64,000 nucleotides of DNA from Emticicia sp051209875 (GCF_051209875.1 NZ_JBNTQY010000001.1:1488001-1552000); one strand, 5' to 3'. Counted from the first letter of the stretch, positions 34,668-43,039 are shown. Program-made: numbers and translations. Notes: generated by a model from the sequence alone, not told the origin.

Positions 34668-34888
34668 TTATGAGTCATAAACATCTCTATGATGTCCGAT
34701 TTTTACAATACTCTATAATCTCCAATTCTTATTCGATAACGATTTTCTTCTCCTTTCAATTTTTTACAATTAGTAGGTCTTGGCTCAATAGCAAGTAATT
34801 GTATTTCAGGAATTATTCGAGCAATCAACTGATTAGATAATTTTCTTAATTCTTTAGCTGCTGATTTTGTGAAAATTATGCTATACAT
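34668..34888 (-). pseudogene. Broken RelE/ParE-type toxin gene
   Basis: The frame from 34888 encodes MYSIIFTKSAAKELRKLSNQ ... YRIRIGDYRVL and then stops at 34703, 61 residues, about 25 short for the family. Just past the stop, shifted by one frame, the DNA encodes IVKIGHHRDVYDS and a stop at 34668, the normal family C-terminus. A deletion of roughly 35-40 bases (the strand between YRVL and IVKIGHH) with loss of frame explains both. The missing part carries active-site residues in RelE-like ribonucleases, so the toxin is probably dead. Downstream of its antitoxin gene by 22 bp. Confidence 0.8.
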
Positions 34889-34910
34889 CTCGTTAATTTT
34901 TATATCTACC

Positions 34911-35084
34911 TTAAGCTTTTAATTCACTTAAAAGAGATTCTAAAGAAATTGTTTCTTCATTCTTTCTTTCTTCAAAAACTAAGAAATCAAAAAAGTCTTC
35001 TAAACTTTTTCCATGTTTGCGAAGGTTGATAACAACATCTGTCCGCTCGCCCTTTTCATCGGTTATATATTTTACTCCCGTCAT
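34911..35084 (-). CDS. Antitoxin of the RelE/ParE-type pair
   Basis: 57 residues from the ATG at 35084 (a TTG 7 codons upstream is less likely). It starts MTGVKYITDEKGERTDVVIN, a pattern common in RelB/Phd-like antitoxins of Bacteroidota, with a Glu/Ser-rich acidic C-terminal half (EERKNEETISLESLLSEL) that would wrap the toxin. The partner toxin gene downstream is broken, so this is an orphan antitoxin that may still act as a repressor. A TATATTTG box (minus strand, 35110-35103) gives a TSS about 11 nt before the ATG. Confidence 0.75.
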   Translation of the reverse strand: MTGVKYITDEKGERTDVVINLRKHGKSLEDFFDFLVFEERKNEETISLESLLSELKA

Positions 35085-35102
35085 ACTGATATTGATTTTA
35101 TA

Positions 35103-35110
35103 CAAATATA
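35103..35110 (-). promoter_or_regulatory. Promoter -7 box of the antitoxin gene
   Basis: TATATTTG on the minus strand matches TAnnTTTG. A TTG lies 22 bases upstream, within the accepted -33 spacing, in the 3' end of valS. The leader would be about 11 nt. Confidence 0.5.
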
Positions 35111-35126
35111 ATACTATTTATTAAAA

Positions 35127-37760
35127 TCACCCCAACTTAGCCAACGCTTCTTCCAAAGCTTTAATTTTAGTTTCGGCATCAATCAATTTTTGGCGTTCTT
35201 TTTCAATGATTTCTGGTTTTGCATTTTGTACAAATCGTTCATTTGATAATTTAGCTTCGGTTGATTTCTTGAAACCTATGATATAATCTAAATCTTTTTG
35301 CAAAGCAGCTTTTTCTTCCTCAATATCCAAATTTTTTCCTAAATCAATTGTCAATTCATCACCTTTAATGACAAAACTCATACCATCAGTTTTATCGCTA
35401 ACGTATTGAATAGCAGAGATATTTGCCATTTTTTGGATTAAACCCGCTAAAGTTTCATAGCGAGCTTGATTGTCAGTTTTTACTGCTAAAGGCAAGGCTT
35501 CTTTTGGCGAAATTTGCTTGGCATTTCGAGTATTACGAACTGTCGAAACGATTTCAAACAATAATTCAAAATCAGCTAAAAGGCTTTCGTTTACTTCGCC
35601 ACCTGTTGGGAATGCTGCTAAACAGATCGAATCATTGGCATTTCTTTCTTTAATCGACTGCCATAATTCTTCTGAGATAAACGGCATCCAAGGATGAATC
35701 AAACGCATTAATTCATCAAAAATTTCGAGTGTTGCATTGTATGTTTCTTGGTCAATTGGCAAGCCTTTTCCATCAATATAAGCGGGCTTTATCATTTCCA
35801 AATACAATGAACAGAAATCATCCCAGATAAGATTATAAGTACTCATCAAGGCATCCGACATTCTGAATTTATTGTAGTGGTCGAGTGTTTCAGCAACAAC
35901 CTTATTCATTTTTGTTTTGAACCAAGATACAGCCAGTTTATTACTCGCAGGAGCTGCTTCTGCACTTGTTTCCCAACCTTTAATTAAGCGGAAAGCATTC
36001 CAAATTTTATTACTAAAATTACGGCCTTGTTCACATAATTTTTCATCAAAAGGCAAATCATTTCCAGCGGGCGAACTAAACAACATTCCTGTACGCACAC
36101 CATCTGCTCCATATTTTTCAATCAACTCAATTGGGTCAGGTGAATTACCCAATGATTTCGACATTTTTCGGCCTTGTTTATCTCTTACAATACCCGTCAA
36201 ATATACATTTTTGAATGGATAGGTACCTTTGTATTCATAACCCGCAATAATCATTCTGGCTACCCAGAAGAATAAAATCTCAGGGGCAGTTACTAAATCA
36301 TTGGTTGGGTAATAGTAGTTAATATCCTCATTATCAGGGTCTTTGAAGCCATCAAAAACTGAAATTGGCCATAACCATGAACTGAACCAAGTATCCAAAA
36401 CATCTTCGTCTTGCGTAAGGTCTGTTTCGCTTAAAGCAAATAATTGGTACTTATCACGAGCAATTTTCAAGGCTGCCTTTTTATCTTTTGCTACGATACA
36501 AGTACCATCGGGCATATAAAATGCAGGAATTCGATGCCCCCACCAAAGTTGGCGACTGATACACCAATCACGTACATTTGCCATCCAGTGATTGTATGTA
36601 TTCTTAAATTTCGGTGGAATCAGTTGAATGGTATCATTCATTACATTTTCCAATGCAGGTTCTGATATACGTTTCATTTTCAAGAACCATTGTAATGAAA
36701 TCTTAGGTTCGATAATCGCCCCTGTTCTTTCTGAAGTTCCAACAGTTGATTTATAATCTTCTTCTTTGACTAAATTGCCCGATTCAGCCAATAATTTTGC
36801 AATCTTCTTACGTGCCACAAATCTATCCTCACCTACCAAAATCAAGGCTTTTTCATTCAATTTCCCATCATCTGTCAAAATGTCAATGATTTCTAAACCA
36901 TGTTTTTGTCCGAGAGCATAGTCGTTTTGGTCGTGGGCAGGTGTTACTTTCAAGCAACCCGTTCCAAATTCCATCGTTACATATTCATCAGCAATGATCG
37001 AAATCTCACGATTGATTAAAGGAATTTTTACTTTTTTACCAATTAAATCTTGGAAACGCTCATCGGCTGGATTAACACAAATCGCTGCATCAGCCATGAT
37101 TGTTTCTGGGCGAGTAGTGGCAATCGTAACGCTCCCTTCTTCTCCATCATAACGAATGTAATACAATTTCTGTTGAACATCTTTCATGATTACTTCCTCA
37201 TCCGAAACAGTAGTTTTGGCTTGAGGGTCCCAGTTTACCATGCGGTGTCCACGATAAATATCTCCTTTGTTATGTAAATCAACAAAAACATCAATTACGG
37301 CATCATACAAACTTGGCTCCATCGTGAAGCGGGTTCTGTCCCAATCACATGAAGCACCTAATTTGCGGAGTTGTTGCAAGATGATTCCACCATATTTTTC
37401 TGTCCATTCCCAGCAATATTTCAAGAATTCTTCACGAGTAAGGTCAGCTTTATTGATTCCTTGCTCTTTCAGCATCGCCACAACTTTCGCTTCAGTTGCA
37501 ATAGAAGCATGGTCAGTTCCTGGTACCCAACAAGCTTCTTTGCCTTCCATCCGTGCTTTACGAGTCAATACATCTTGAATAGTATTGTTGAGCATGTGTC
37601 CCATGTGAAGCACACCCGTCACATTAGGTGGGGGAATCACGATGGTATATGGTTCTTTATCGGGATTAGGTTTCGACTTAAAGTATTGATTATCAATCCA
37701 ATACTTATACCATTTGTCTTCTATCTCTTTCGGATTGTAAGTTTTGCTGATTTCTGCCAT
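35127..37760 (-). CDS. valS: Valyl-tRNA synthetase
   Basis: 877 residues, normal length, class Ia synthetase charging tRNA-Val in the cytoplasm. Start MAEISKTYNPKEIEDKWYKY at 37760. An in-frame extension further upstream crosses a terminator and repeat DNA and was discarded. The HIGH motif appears as HMGH in GVLHMGHMLNN, the KMSKS motif as KMSKSLGN, an editing (CP1) domain lies between, and a C-terminal coiled coil ends the protein. The 5' leader contains a GTCGAT-rich word repeat (37771-37799). The stop lies 42 bp before the antitoxin start. Confidence 0.97.
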   Translation of the reverse strand: MAEISKTYNPKEIEDKWYKYWIDNQYFKSKPNPDKEPYTIVIPPPNVTGVLHMGHMLNNTIQDVLTRKARMEGKEACWVPGTDHASIATEAKVVAMLKEQGINKADLTREEFLKYCWEWTEKYGGIILQQLRKLGASCDWDRTRFTMEPSLYDAVIDVFVDLHNKGDIYRGHRMVNWDPQAKTTVSDEEVIMKDVQQKLYYIRYDGEEGSVTIATTRPETIMADAAICVNPADERFQDLIGKKVKIPLINREISIIADEYVTMEFGTGCLKVTPAHDQNDYALGQKHGLEIIDILTDDGKLNEKALILVGEDRFVARKKIAKLLAESGNLVKEEDYKSTVGTSERTGAIIEPKISLQWFLKMKRISEPALENVMNDTIQLIPPKFKNTYNHWMANVRDWCISRQLWWGHRIPAFYMPDGTCIVAKDKKAALKIARDKYQLFALSETDLTQDEDVLDTWFSSWLWPISVFDGFKDPDNEDINYYYPTNDLVTAPEILFFWVARMIIAGYEYKGTYPFKNVYLTGIVRDKQGRKMSKSLGNSPDPIELIEKYGADGVRTGMLFSSPAGNDLPFDEKLCEQGRNFSNKIWNAFRLIKGWETSAEAAPASNKLAVSWFKTKMNKVVAETLDHYNKFRMSDALMSTYNLIWDDFCSLYLEMIKPAYIDGKGLPIDQETYNATLEIFDELMRLIHPWMPFISEELWQSIKERNANDSICLAAFPTGGEVNESLLADFELLFEIVSTVRNTRNAKQISPKEALPLAVKTDNQARYETLAGLIQKMANISAIQYVSDKTDGMSFVIKGDELTIDLGKNLDIEEEKAALQKDLDYIIGFKKSTEAKLSNERFVQNAKPEIIEKERQKLIDAETKIKALEEALAKLG

Positions 37761-37770
37761 TATGCTGAGA

Positions 37771-37799
37771 GTCGATGGTCGATAGCCGACGGACGACAG
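37771..37799. repeat. GTCGAT/CCGAC word repeat in the valS leader
   Basis: A GC-richer island of permuted short words, GTCGATGGTCGATAG followed by CCGACGGACGAC, in otherwise AT-rich leader DNA. A related copy lies at 38741-38769. Confidence 0.55.
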
Positions 37800-37845
37800 T
37801 TTTTGTTTATAATAATGCAAAAATACAGAATTTTTAGGCATAAAA

Positions 37846-37895
37846 AAACCTGTAAGGTCTTTTTCGGACGGTGTCGTCCAGACCTTACAGGTTTT
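37846..37895 (-). terminator. Intrinsic terminator after the DUF2807 lipoprotein gene
   Basis: 15-bp perfect stem AAAACCTGTAAGGTC with a 20-base loop; read on the minus strand it ends in a T run. It lies between the lipoprotein stop and valS. Confidence 0.85.
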
Positions 37896-37914
37896 AGTTT
37901 TAGCAAATTTACAA

Positions 37915-38634
37915 TCAATTAGCATTGAAAATTTTCCCTGAACCAGAAATATATTTGCTAATACGTGGATTTCCTCTGAACCATACACTTCCACTTCCCG
38001 AAATATTCACATCAAGATTACTCAAAGCAGTAGTTTCACAACGTCCCGAGCCACTGATGGCAACATCTGAATTATCGGCGTGCATATCAAACGACTCAAT
38101 TTTTCCACTTCCTGAAACTGTATAAATTGCATTATAAGTATCTCCTTCCATGAAAATTAAACCCGAACCATTCAAATCGGCAACTAAATCATTTTTTACA
38201 TCGAGAGCCATGTCAATTAAGCCACTTCCTGACAAACGTAAACTCATGTTTTTTGAAAAAATCTTGTTATCGCTGATAACTTTTCCACTTCCTGAAACAT
38301 AAACAGCATTCAAATCAGGCACTTGGATATAAATTTTGACATTATTAATGCCACGCAAGCGACCATTATCATCTAAAATCAATGTATTTCCGCTTACTCG
38401 ACTAATGACGTAATTAATAATATTACTTTCCGCAACAATTTCAATGTCTTTGGCAATGCCTTGACGTACGATGACTTCGGCAGGAAAATATAATTCTAAA
38501 CGATTAAAATAAGCAGTGCGACGATATTCTGTTTGCACAACACCGCTTCCTTCAATATAATTATAAGTATTACAAGATGACAATCCAAATACTCCCAAAA
38601 GGACTGTACACATTACGACGAACGAACGTTTCAT
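37915..38634 (-). CDS. DUF2807 (head GIN domain) lipoprotein
   Basis: 239 residues. Lipobox LSSC with Cys21 after a short hydrophobic signal (MKRSFVVMCTVLLGVFGLSS). It is followed by a regular beta-solenoid of 'xxSGSGxI' turns (VSGSGKVI, LSGSGLID, LNGSGLIF, VSGSGKIE, ISGSGRCE, ISGSGSVW, ISGSGKIF), the DUF2807 pattern. Lipid-anchored in the cell envelope; the function of the family is unknown. Monocistronic, with its own terminator at 37846-37895. Confidence 0.9.
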   Translation of the reverse strand: MKRSFVVMCTVLLGVFGLSSCNTYNYIEGSGVVQTEYRRTAYFNRLELYFPAEVIVRQGIAKDIEIVAESNIINYVISRVSGNTLILDDNGRLRGINNVKIYIQVPDLNAVYVSGSGKVISDNKIFSKNMSLRLSGSGLIDMALDVKNDLVADLNGSGLIFMEGDTYNAIYTVSGSGKIESFDMHADNSDVAISGSGRCETTALSNLDVNISGSGSVWFRGNPRISKYISGSGKIFNAN

Positions 38635-38740
38635 GGTTTCGATTAAGTTTAGCTTTTTATAAAAATTGTTGTCTTTGAGGATAAGATGCTATAAGTTTGT
38701 AAGGCGTTGCTTGTTGATTTGTTAATGACAAGTTAATAAA

Positions 38741-38769
38741 GTCCACAGTCCACCGACGACGGTCGATAG
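38741..38769. repeat. GTCCAC/GTCGATAG word repeat upstream of the ROK kinase
   Basis: GTCCACAGTCCAC followed by CGACGACGGTCGATAG. It shares GGTCGATAG and the CCGACGAC words with the valS leader element about 970 bp away, in a different order. Confidence 0.5.
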
Positions 38770-38831
38770 TTAAACATTCGGCATTATTTATTTTACATTA
38801 TCAATTAAAAAAATCAACCTTATTTATAAAA

Positions 38832-39746
38832 ATGAAGACACTTTGGGGCGTAGATTTAGGCGGTACAAAAATCGAAGGCGTTGTAATGAATGCCGAAAAC
38901 AATGAAGTTTTATCAAGGAAAAGAATTCCAACTGAAGCCAATAAAGGCTATGAACATATTATCAGTCAAGTTGCCAAATTGATTGATTCTATCAAAGAAG
39001 AAGTAAAAATCCAGCCCACAGCCATTGGTTTTAGTACGCCAGGGACAACCGACCCTACTACGCAAACCATGAAAAACTGTAACACCACTTCGATGAATGG
39101 CAAACCGATGAAAGCTGACCTTGAAAAAGCCCTCGGTGTACCTGTTGAACTCGCCAATGATGCCAATTGCTTTGCTTTAGCAGAAGCCACTATGGGAATT
39201 GTGAAAGATGTTTTACCTGATGCAAAAGTAGTATTTGGAGTAATTCTTGGTACAGGCGTTGGTGGGGGAGTAGTAGTAAACGGACAAGTAATCAATGGTC
39301 GTCATGGCATTGGTGGCGAATGGGGACATAATTTCTTTGAAGACGATGGTGTGATGTGCTATTGTGGAAAAGTGGGTTGTAACGAAAATGTATTTTCAGG
39401 CCCAGCTTTGCAGCAATATTATAAGAAACTAAGCGGAAATGACCTAACCATGAAGGAAATTTATGAACTTCACAAAGCAGGAACCGACCCGAACGCAACA
39501 GCTACGTTACAACATTTAATTAAATCATTCGGAAGAGCCATTTCTTCTATTGTGAATGTGCTTGACCCTGATGCGATTGTGATTGGTGGCGGAGTTGGTA
39601 ATATTGATATGCTTTATACCGCATTCCCAGAAGAACTGAAAAACTGGATTTTTAATAGCAGAAAAGTAGAAACACTCTTCCTAAAGCCAAAATTAGGCGA
39701 CAGTGCAGGTGTTTTTGGTGCGATTGAATTGGTTAGGAGGTATTGA
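38832..39746 (+). CDS. ROK-family sugar kinase
   Basis: 304 residues with an ATP-binding start WGVDLGGTKIEG, the ROK sugar-binding segment GIGGEWGHN, and the zinc motif CYCGKVGCNE. No DNA-binding domain, so this is a kinase and not a NagC-type repressor. Substrate is likely glucose, N-acetylglucosamine or a related hexose; nagA at 31825 and glmM at 49778 make an amino sugar plausible, but residues visible by eye do not decide. Cytoplasmic. Normal length. The unknown gene at 39784 begins 37 bp after it and may share its transcript. Confidence 0.92.
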   Translation: MKTLWGVDLGGTKIEGVVMNAENNEVLSRKRIPTEANKGYEHIISQVAKLIDSIKEEVKIQPTAIGFSTPGTTDPTTQTMKNCNTTSMNGKPMKADLEKALGVPVELANDANCFALAEATMGIVKDVLPDAKVVFGVILGTGVGGGVVVNGQVINGRHGIGGEWGHNFFEDDGVMCYCGKVGCNENVFSGPALQQYYKKLSGNDLTMKEIYELHKAGTDPNATATLQHLIKSFGRAISSIVNVLDPDAIVIGGGVGNIDMLYTAFPEELKNWIFNSRKVETLFLKPKLGDSAGVFGAIELVRRY

Positions 39747-39783
39747 AAGGGGAAATTTTTAAAAAAAGCAAAACCCAAAGCCA

Positions 39784-41472
39784 ATGGCGAAACAAATTAT
39801 CACTACTGATAGAATTGAAAACATATTAAGCGGAAAAGAGTTAGTTTTCATTGATAATTCAGGCGTTCAACCTCGAATATTGGTAAAAGAATGTGAATTT
39901 GGCTTTTTTGCTTCAAATAATTCAATTAAAATTCCTTACGATTTGATATTTGAAGGATGCAATTTTATGCAAACTTTTTATTTAAACGGTATTTCAAATA
40001 AATCTATTTTTTTTAAGAATTGTTCTTGTTATGAAGACTTGTCGTTAGGAATAATATGTGATGAACTACATATAACTTATTCTAAATTTTCCATATTCCT
40101 ATCATTAGGAGGCTGCAAAATCAATAAAGTCATATGTATTTTAATGACCTCTTCTTTTAGAGTTAGTAGAGGAGAATATGGTCAATTTTCTGTAATTAAC
40201 TACGATAAAAATAATACTCTTTCACTAGATTTTAATGCTCCAACCTTTAAAGAATATTTAGAAATAATTAGTCAAGATGATAAGATAAAGAACATTTTTA
40301 AAATTACTTATTTTAAAAATTTAATAGCAAAAAAAATTAAGTTTTTGAATTTGATTATTGAAAGTAAATTTGATATACAAGGTGAAGAATCAAACATTGA
40401 AAATTTTGATTTTCAAAAAATAATTTTTAAAGAAGTCCTGAAGGTATTTGATGGAAAATTTGGCACACTGTCAATTTTGGAGTCATCTTTCGAAAAAAAT
40501 CTTGAACTTAATAAAGGCAATTTTAAAATTGTAAAAATTGATAAATTAGAAAAAGTAGGTACTATTGAAATCCAATCTCCTGTTTATATTGATGAATTTG
40601 AACTCGCTTCAACAACTAAACCTTTTACTCTTTTACTTAATAGTAGCAGTCATAATAAAATTTATCTCAAAAATTTAAACTCCAGTAAGGATAATTTTAT
40701 CTGTTTTAATCAAATAAGAGTTAATGATTTAATGTTCAACAAGTTTATCAATTTTGGCAATATTTATCTGATAAATCTAAAGCAAAGCAATAATCCAGTA
40801 AATAAAGATTCAACAATCTTTATCTTAAATTCTGATTTAGGGAAGACAACTATGATGGATTGTAACCTAGAAAATTATAGGCTTGATTTCCATTCATCCA
40901 AAATCAGTGAAGTTTTCTTGGCAGGAACTAAAATGCCCTCACACAATAAAATAAATCGAAATAGTGGAGATAAAGAGCAAAAACGCCTTGCATTAAGCCA
41001 AATAAAGAAAATTTATGAAAATAGAGGTGATTCATTGTCTGCAAATGAATATTATGCAGAAGAAATGAAAACTTATATGAGCCAATTGTTTAGTAATTTT
41101 AAAATCTCTAAAATTCCAGAATTACTAAATCTGTTATTTAATTATATCTCAAATAATTTCGGACAAAACTGGCTTTTAGCTCTTATAAGTACAATTTTAA
41201 TAGTTTTTATCAGCCTTGAATTATTTACCCGTTCTTTAAACTTTCCAATAACTGACAATATTTTTGAGGCTTTAAAATGGAAAATGGGGCTAATGTTTGA
41301 GTACATTAATCCTACAACTAAAATCAAAGATTTTGCAGATAGTTTAGGGCTAGCACATGAAAAATTGACCTCAAACAGCAAATTTATTTTCGGAATAACT
41401 CGATTTGTTGTTATTCCATATTTTGTTTATCAATTAATTGCGGCCTTCCGTAAGCACGGTAAAAAATCATAA
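39784..41472 (+). CDS. Uncharacterised membrane protein with pentapeptide-like domain
   Basis: 562 residues, not recognised as a named family. Residues 1-400 lack a signal peptide and consist of short beta-rungs ('FEGCNFMQTFYLNG', 'FFKNCSCYEDLSLG', 'LEYR..F..S.I'), like a degenerate pentapeptide or beta-helix repeat. Then comes a helical linker with QKRLALSQIKKIYENRGDSL and ANEYYAEEMKTY, typical of pentapeptide proteins before a membrane region. Two membrane segments follow, about 460-480 and 540-557, ending in a basic tail. Cytosolic solenoid with C-terminal membrane anchor or channel (inference). Strongly AT-rich compared with the ROK gene before it. Confidence 0.6.
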   Translation: MAKQIITTDRIENILSGKELVFIDNSGVQPRILVKECEFGFFASNNSIKIPYDLIFEGCNFMQTFYLNGISNKSIFFKNCSCYEDLSLGIICDELHITYSKFSIFLSLGGCKINKVICILMTSSFRVSRGEYGQFSVINYDKNNTLSLDFNAPTFKEYLEIISQDDKIKNIFKITYFKNLIAKKIKFLNLIIESKFDIQGEESNIENFDFQKIIFKEVLKVFDGKFGTLSILESSFEKNLELNKGNFKIVKIDKLEKVGTIEIQSPVYIDEFELASTTKPFTLLLNSSSHNKIYLKNLNSSKDNFICFNQIRVNDLMFNKFINFGNIYLINLKQSNNPVNKDSTIFILNSDLGKTTMMDCNLENYRLDFHSSKISEVFLAGTKMPSHNKINRNSGDKEQKRLALSQIKKIYENRGDSLSANEYYAEEMKTYMSQLFSNFKISKIPELLNLLFNYISNNFGQNWLLALISTILIVFISLELFTRSLNFPITDNIFEALKWKMGLMFEYINPTTKIKDFADSLGLAHEKLTSNSKFIFGITRFVVIPYFVYQLIAAFRKHGKKS

Positions 41473-41475
41473 TTT

Positions 41476-41650
41476 ATGTTTAGCGACGCTGAAAGCGTCA
41501 AACATGAATAGCACCGATTGCAAATCGGTGTAGGAGATTCTAAAGCAAACGAACCCTAAATGGGTTCAACCCTTTCAGGGTGGAGTTCCTTTTTATTATT
41601 TCTCCCCCGATTGCATCGAGGGCTAATCAAGTTAAACACTTTCAGTGTTT
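41476..41650. repeat. Cluster of six short hairpins
   Basis: Six short perfect or near-perfect stems lie one after another with 3- or 5-base loops: ATGTTT/GACGCT-gaa-AGCGTC/AAACAT (41476-41505), CACCGATT-gca-AATCGGTG (41512-41530), AACCC-taaat-GGGTT (41552-41566), ACCCT-ttc-AGGGT (41569-41581), CCCCCGAT-tgc-ATCGAGGG (41604-41622, one mismatch) and AAACACT-ttc-AGTGTTT (41634-41650). Three share a CTGAAAG/CTTTCAG apex and two a GAT-tgc-ATC apex. Resembles REP-type palindromes. Confidence 0.75.
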
Positions 41651-41734
41651 TTTATTTAATTTATTTAAGTTTGAGACATATTTATTTAATTTTAAAAAAT
41701 AATCCTCCTCTCAGGAACTAATCAAATAATAAAA

Positions 41735-41755
41735 CTGTAATATTAATAATTACAG
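41735..41755. promoter_or_regulatory. Rrf2 operator, autoregulatory site
   Basis: Inverted repeat CTGTAAT-N7-ATTACAG, ending one base before the ATG of the Rrf2 gene. A second CTGTA-N11-TACAG site with identical spacing precedes the target gene at 42234. Confidence 0.7.
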
Positions 41756-41756
41756 A

Positions 41757-42170
41757 ATGAATAACGCAAGATTTCAAATATCGGTACATATTCTTACATT
41801 GCTTGCAAAGGCAGATGGCGAGCCTATGTCTTCCGAGTTGATTGCTGGAAGTATCAATATCAATCCTGTTTTGGTGAGAAAAGAAATTTCTGTTTTACGC
41901 AAGGCAGGTATGGTACAAAGCAAAGAAGGTAAAAATGGTGGTTGTTTTCTGGCCAAAAATGCCCAAAATATTTTACTTTCTGATGTTTATCAAGTCGTTA
42001 GGCAAGATGCGAGTGTTTTGGGTAAAAGTAAAAATATGCCAAATCCCGCTTGCCTTGTTGGCAGACAAATCAATCATCACATTGAAGGAATTTATCAGAT
42101 TGCTGACGATGCCATTTTGGAAAGTCTTGGTAAAATCAGCCTTGCGGAGTTCACTAATAAATTTGAATAA
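41757..42170 (+). CDS. Rrf2-family transcriptional regulator
   Basis: 137 residues with an N-terminal winged helix (ARFQISVHILTLLAKADGEP, SSELIAGSININPVLVRKEI, the recognition helix region, then KEGKNGGCFLAK wing). The three-cysteine Fe-S set of IscR/NsrR is absent (only two scattered Cys), as in the YwnA/CymR-like branch. It is followed 63 bp later by an NmrA-type NAD(P)-binding gene, the same pairing as ywnA-ywnB of Bacillus. Identical CTGTA-N11-TACAG palindromes sit just before both genes, so it probably represses itself and the neighbour. The inducing signal is unknown; redox or electrophile stress is a family-based guess. Confidence 0.9.
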   Translation: MNNARFQISVHILTLLAKADGEPMSSELIAGSININPVLVRKEISVLRKAGMVQSKEGKNGGCFLAKNAQNILLSDVYQVVRQDASVLGKSKNMPNPACLVGRQINHHIEGIYQIADDAILESLGKISLAEFTNKFE

Positions 42171-42185
42171 TTTTTTTAACAAAAA

Positions 42186-42206
42186 CTGTAATATTTTTAA
42201 ATACAG
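42186..42206. promoter_or_regulatory. Rrf2 operator before the NAD(P)-binding gene
   Basis: CTGTA-N11-TACAG, same half-sites and spacing as 41735-41755, 27 bp before the ATG at 42234. Confidence 0.7.
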
Positions 42207-42233
42207 TTAATTTAAAACAACAAAATAAATATC

Positions 42234-42878
42234 ATGAAAGTAGCAATTATTGGAGCATCAGGCTTTGTTGGTTCGGTATTATTAAACGAAGCTCTCTCAC
42301 GTGGACACCAAGTAACCGCCATCGTACGTAACCCAGAAAAAATTACAGTAGAAAATCCCAATCTAACCATCAAACAAGGCGATGCTTCAGATAGCGATGC
42401 TTTAGCAACTTTGCTTGAAGGAAATGAGGCTGTTTTAAGCACTTTTAATGCAGGTTGGACAAATCCGAATTTGTATGATGATTTCTTAGCAGGTTCAAAA
42501 GCAATTCAAGAAGGGACAAAAAAAGCAGGAATCAAGCGTTTATTGGTTGTTGGTGGTGCAGGTAGCTTGGAAGTTGCTCCCAATTTGCAATTAGTGGACA
42601 CCCCACAGTTCCCTGCTGAATGGAAAGCAGGTGCAACAGCCGCACGTGATTATTTGACTTTCTTGCGTGAAGAAAAAGACCTTGATTGGACATTTTTAAG
42701 TCCAGCTATCATGCTCGAACCCGGTGAACGTACAGCTAATTTCCGCTTAGGTGGCGACCAATTATTGACTGATGAAAAAGGCGATAGCAAAATTTCAGTG
42801 CAAGATCTTTCAGTCGCTTTGGTAGATGAATTGGAGAAAAACCAATTTATTCAAAAGCGTTTTACAGTTGCTTATTAA
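42234..42878 (+). CDS. NAD(P)-binding NmrA/YwnB-like protein
   Basis: 214 residues with a Rossmann start KVAIIGASGFVGSVLLNEAL (GxxGxxG nucleotide motif) and the general layout of atypical short-chain dehydrogenases (NmrA/SDR_a5 type). No Tyr-x3-Lys catalytic pair is evident, so it may sense NAD(P)(H) redox state and not catalyse. It is the sole apparent partner of the Rrf2 gene, with the shared operator. The terminator at 42884 follows. Cytoplasmic. Confidence 0.88.
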   Translation: MKVAIIGASGFVGSVLLNEALSRGHQVTAIVRNPEKITVENPNLTIKQGDASDSDALATLLEGNEAVLSTFNAGWTNPNLYDDFLAGSKAIQEGTKKAGIKRLLVVGGAGSLEVAPNLQLVDTPQFPAEWKAGATAARDYLTFLREEKDLDWTFLSPAIMLEPGERTANFRLGGDQLLTDEKGDSKISVQDLSVALVDELEKNQFIQKRFTVAY

Positions 42879-42883
42879 TTCTG

Positions 42884-42941
42884 AAAGGCTGCCTCAATCA
42901 TTTTATGCTATCAAGCATTTACTTTTTGGGGCGGCCTTTTT
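42884..42941 (+). terminator. Intrinsic terminator after the NmrA-type gene
   Basis: 14-bp stem AAAGGCTGCCTCAA with TTGGGGCGGCCTTT (two G-T pairs), 28-base loop, five-T tail. Confidence 0.75.
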
Positions 42942-43003
42942 CAAGAAAAATCTACCATTCAGTAATATCTTTTTATAATTTAAAACTTGATTAAAAAAAA
43001 ATA

Positions 43004-43011
43004 TAAATTTG
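43004..43011 (+). promoter_or_regulatory. Promoter -7 box for the collar-domain gene
   Basis: TAAATTTG matches TAnnTTTG. TTG at 42987 lies 14 bases upstream (short spacing). The leader would be about 24 nt before the ATG at 43040. Confidence 0.4.
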
Positions 43012-43039
43012 GCTATTAATCTTAAAACGATTCTTAGTT

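Noticed and set aside
37761..37994. N-terminal extension of valS starting upstream at 37994
   Set aside because: The extension runs through a terminator hairpin and word-repeat DNA; the family start MAEISKTYNP is at 37760.
41476..41650. Hairpin cluster as a CRISPR or tRNA cluster
   Set aside because: Stems differ from each other, spacers are not of constant length, and no cloverleaf with anticodon loop could be drawn.
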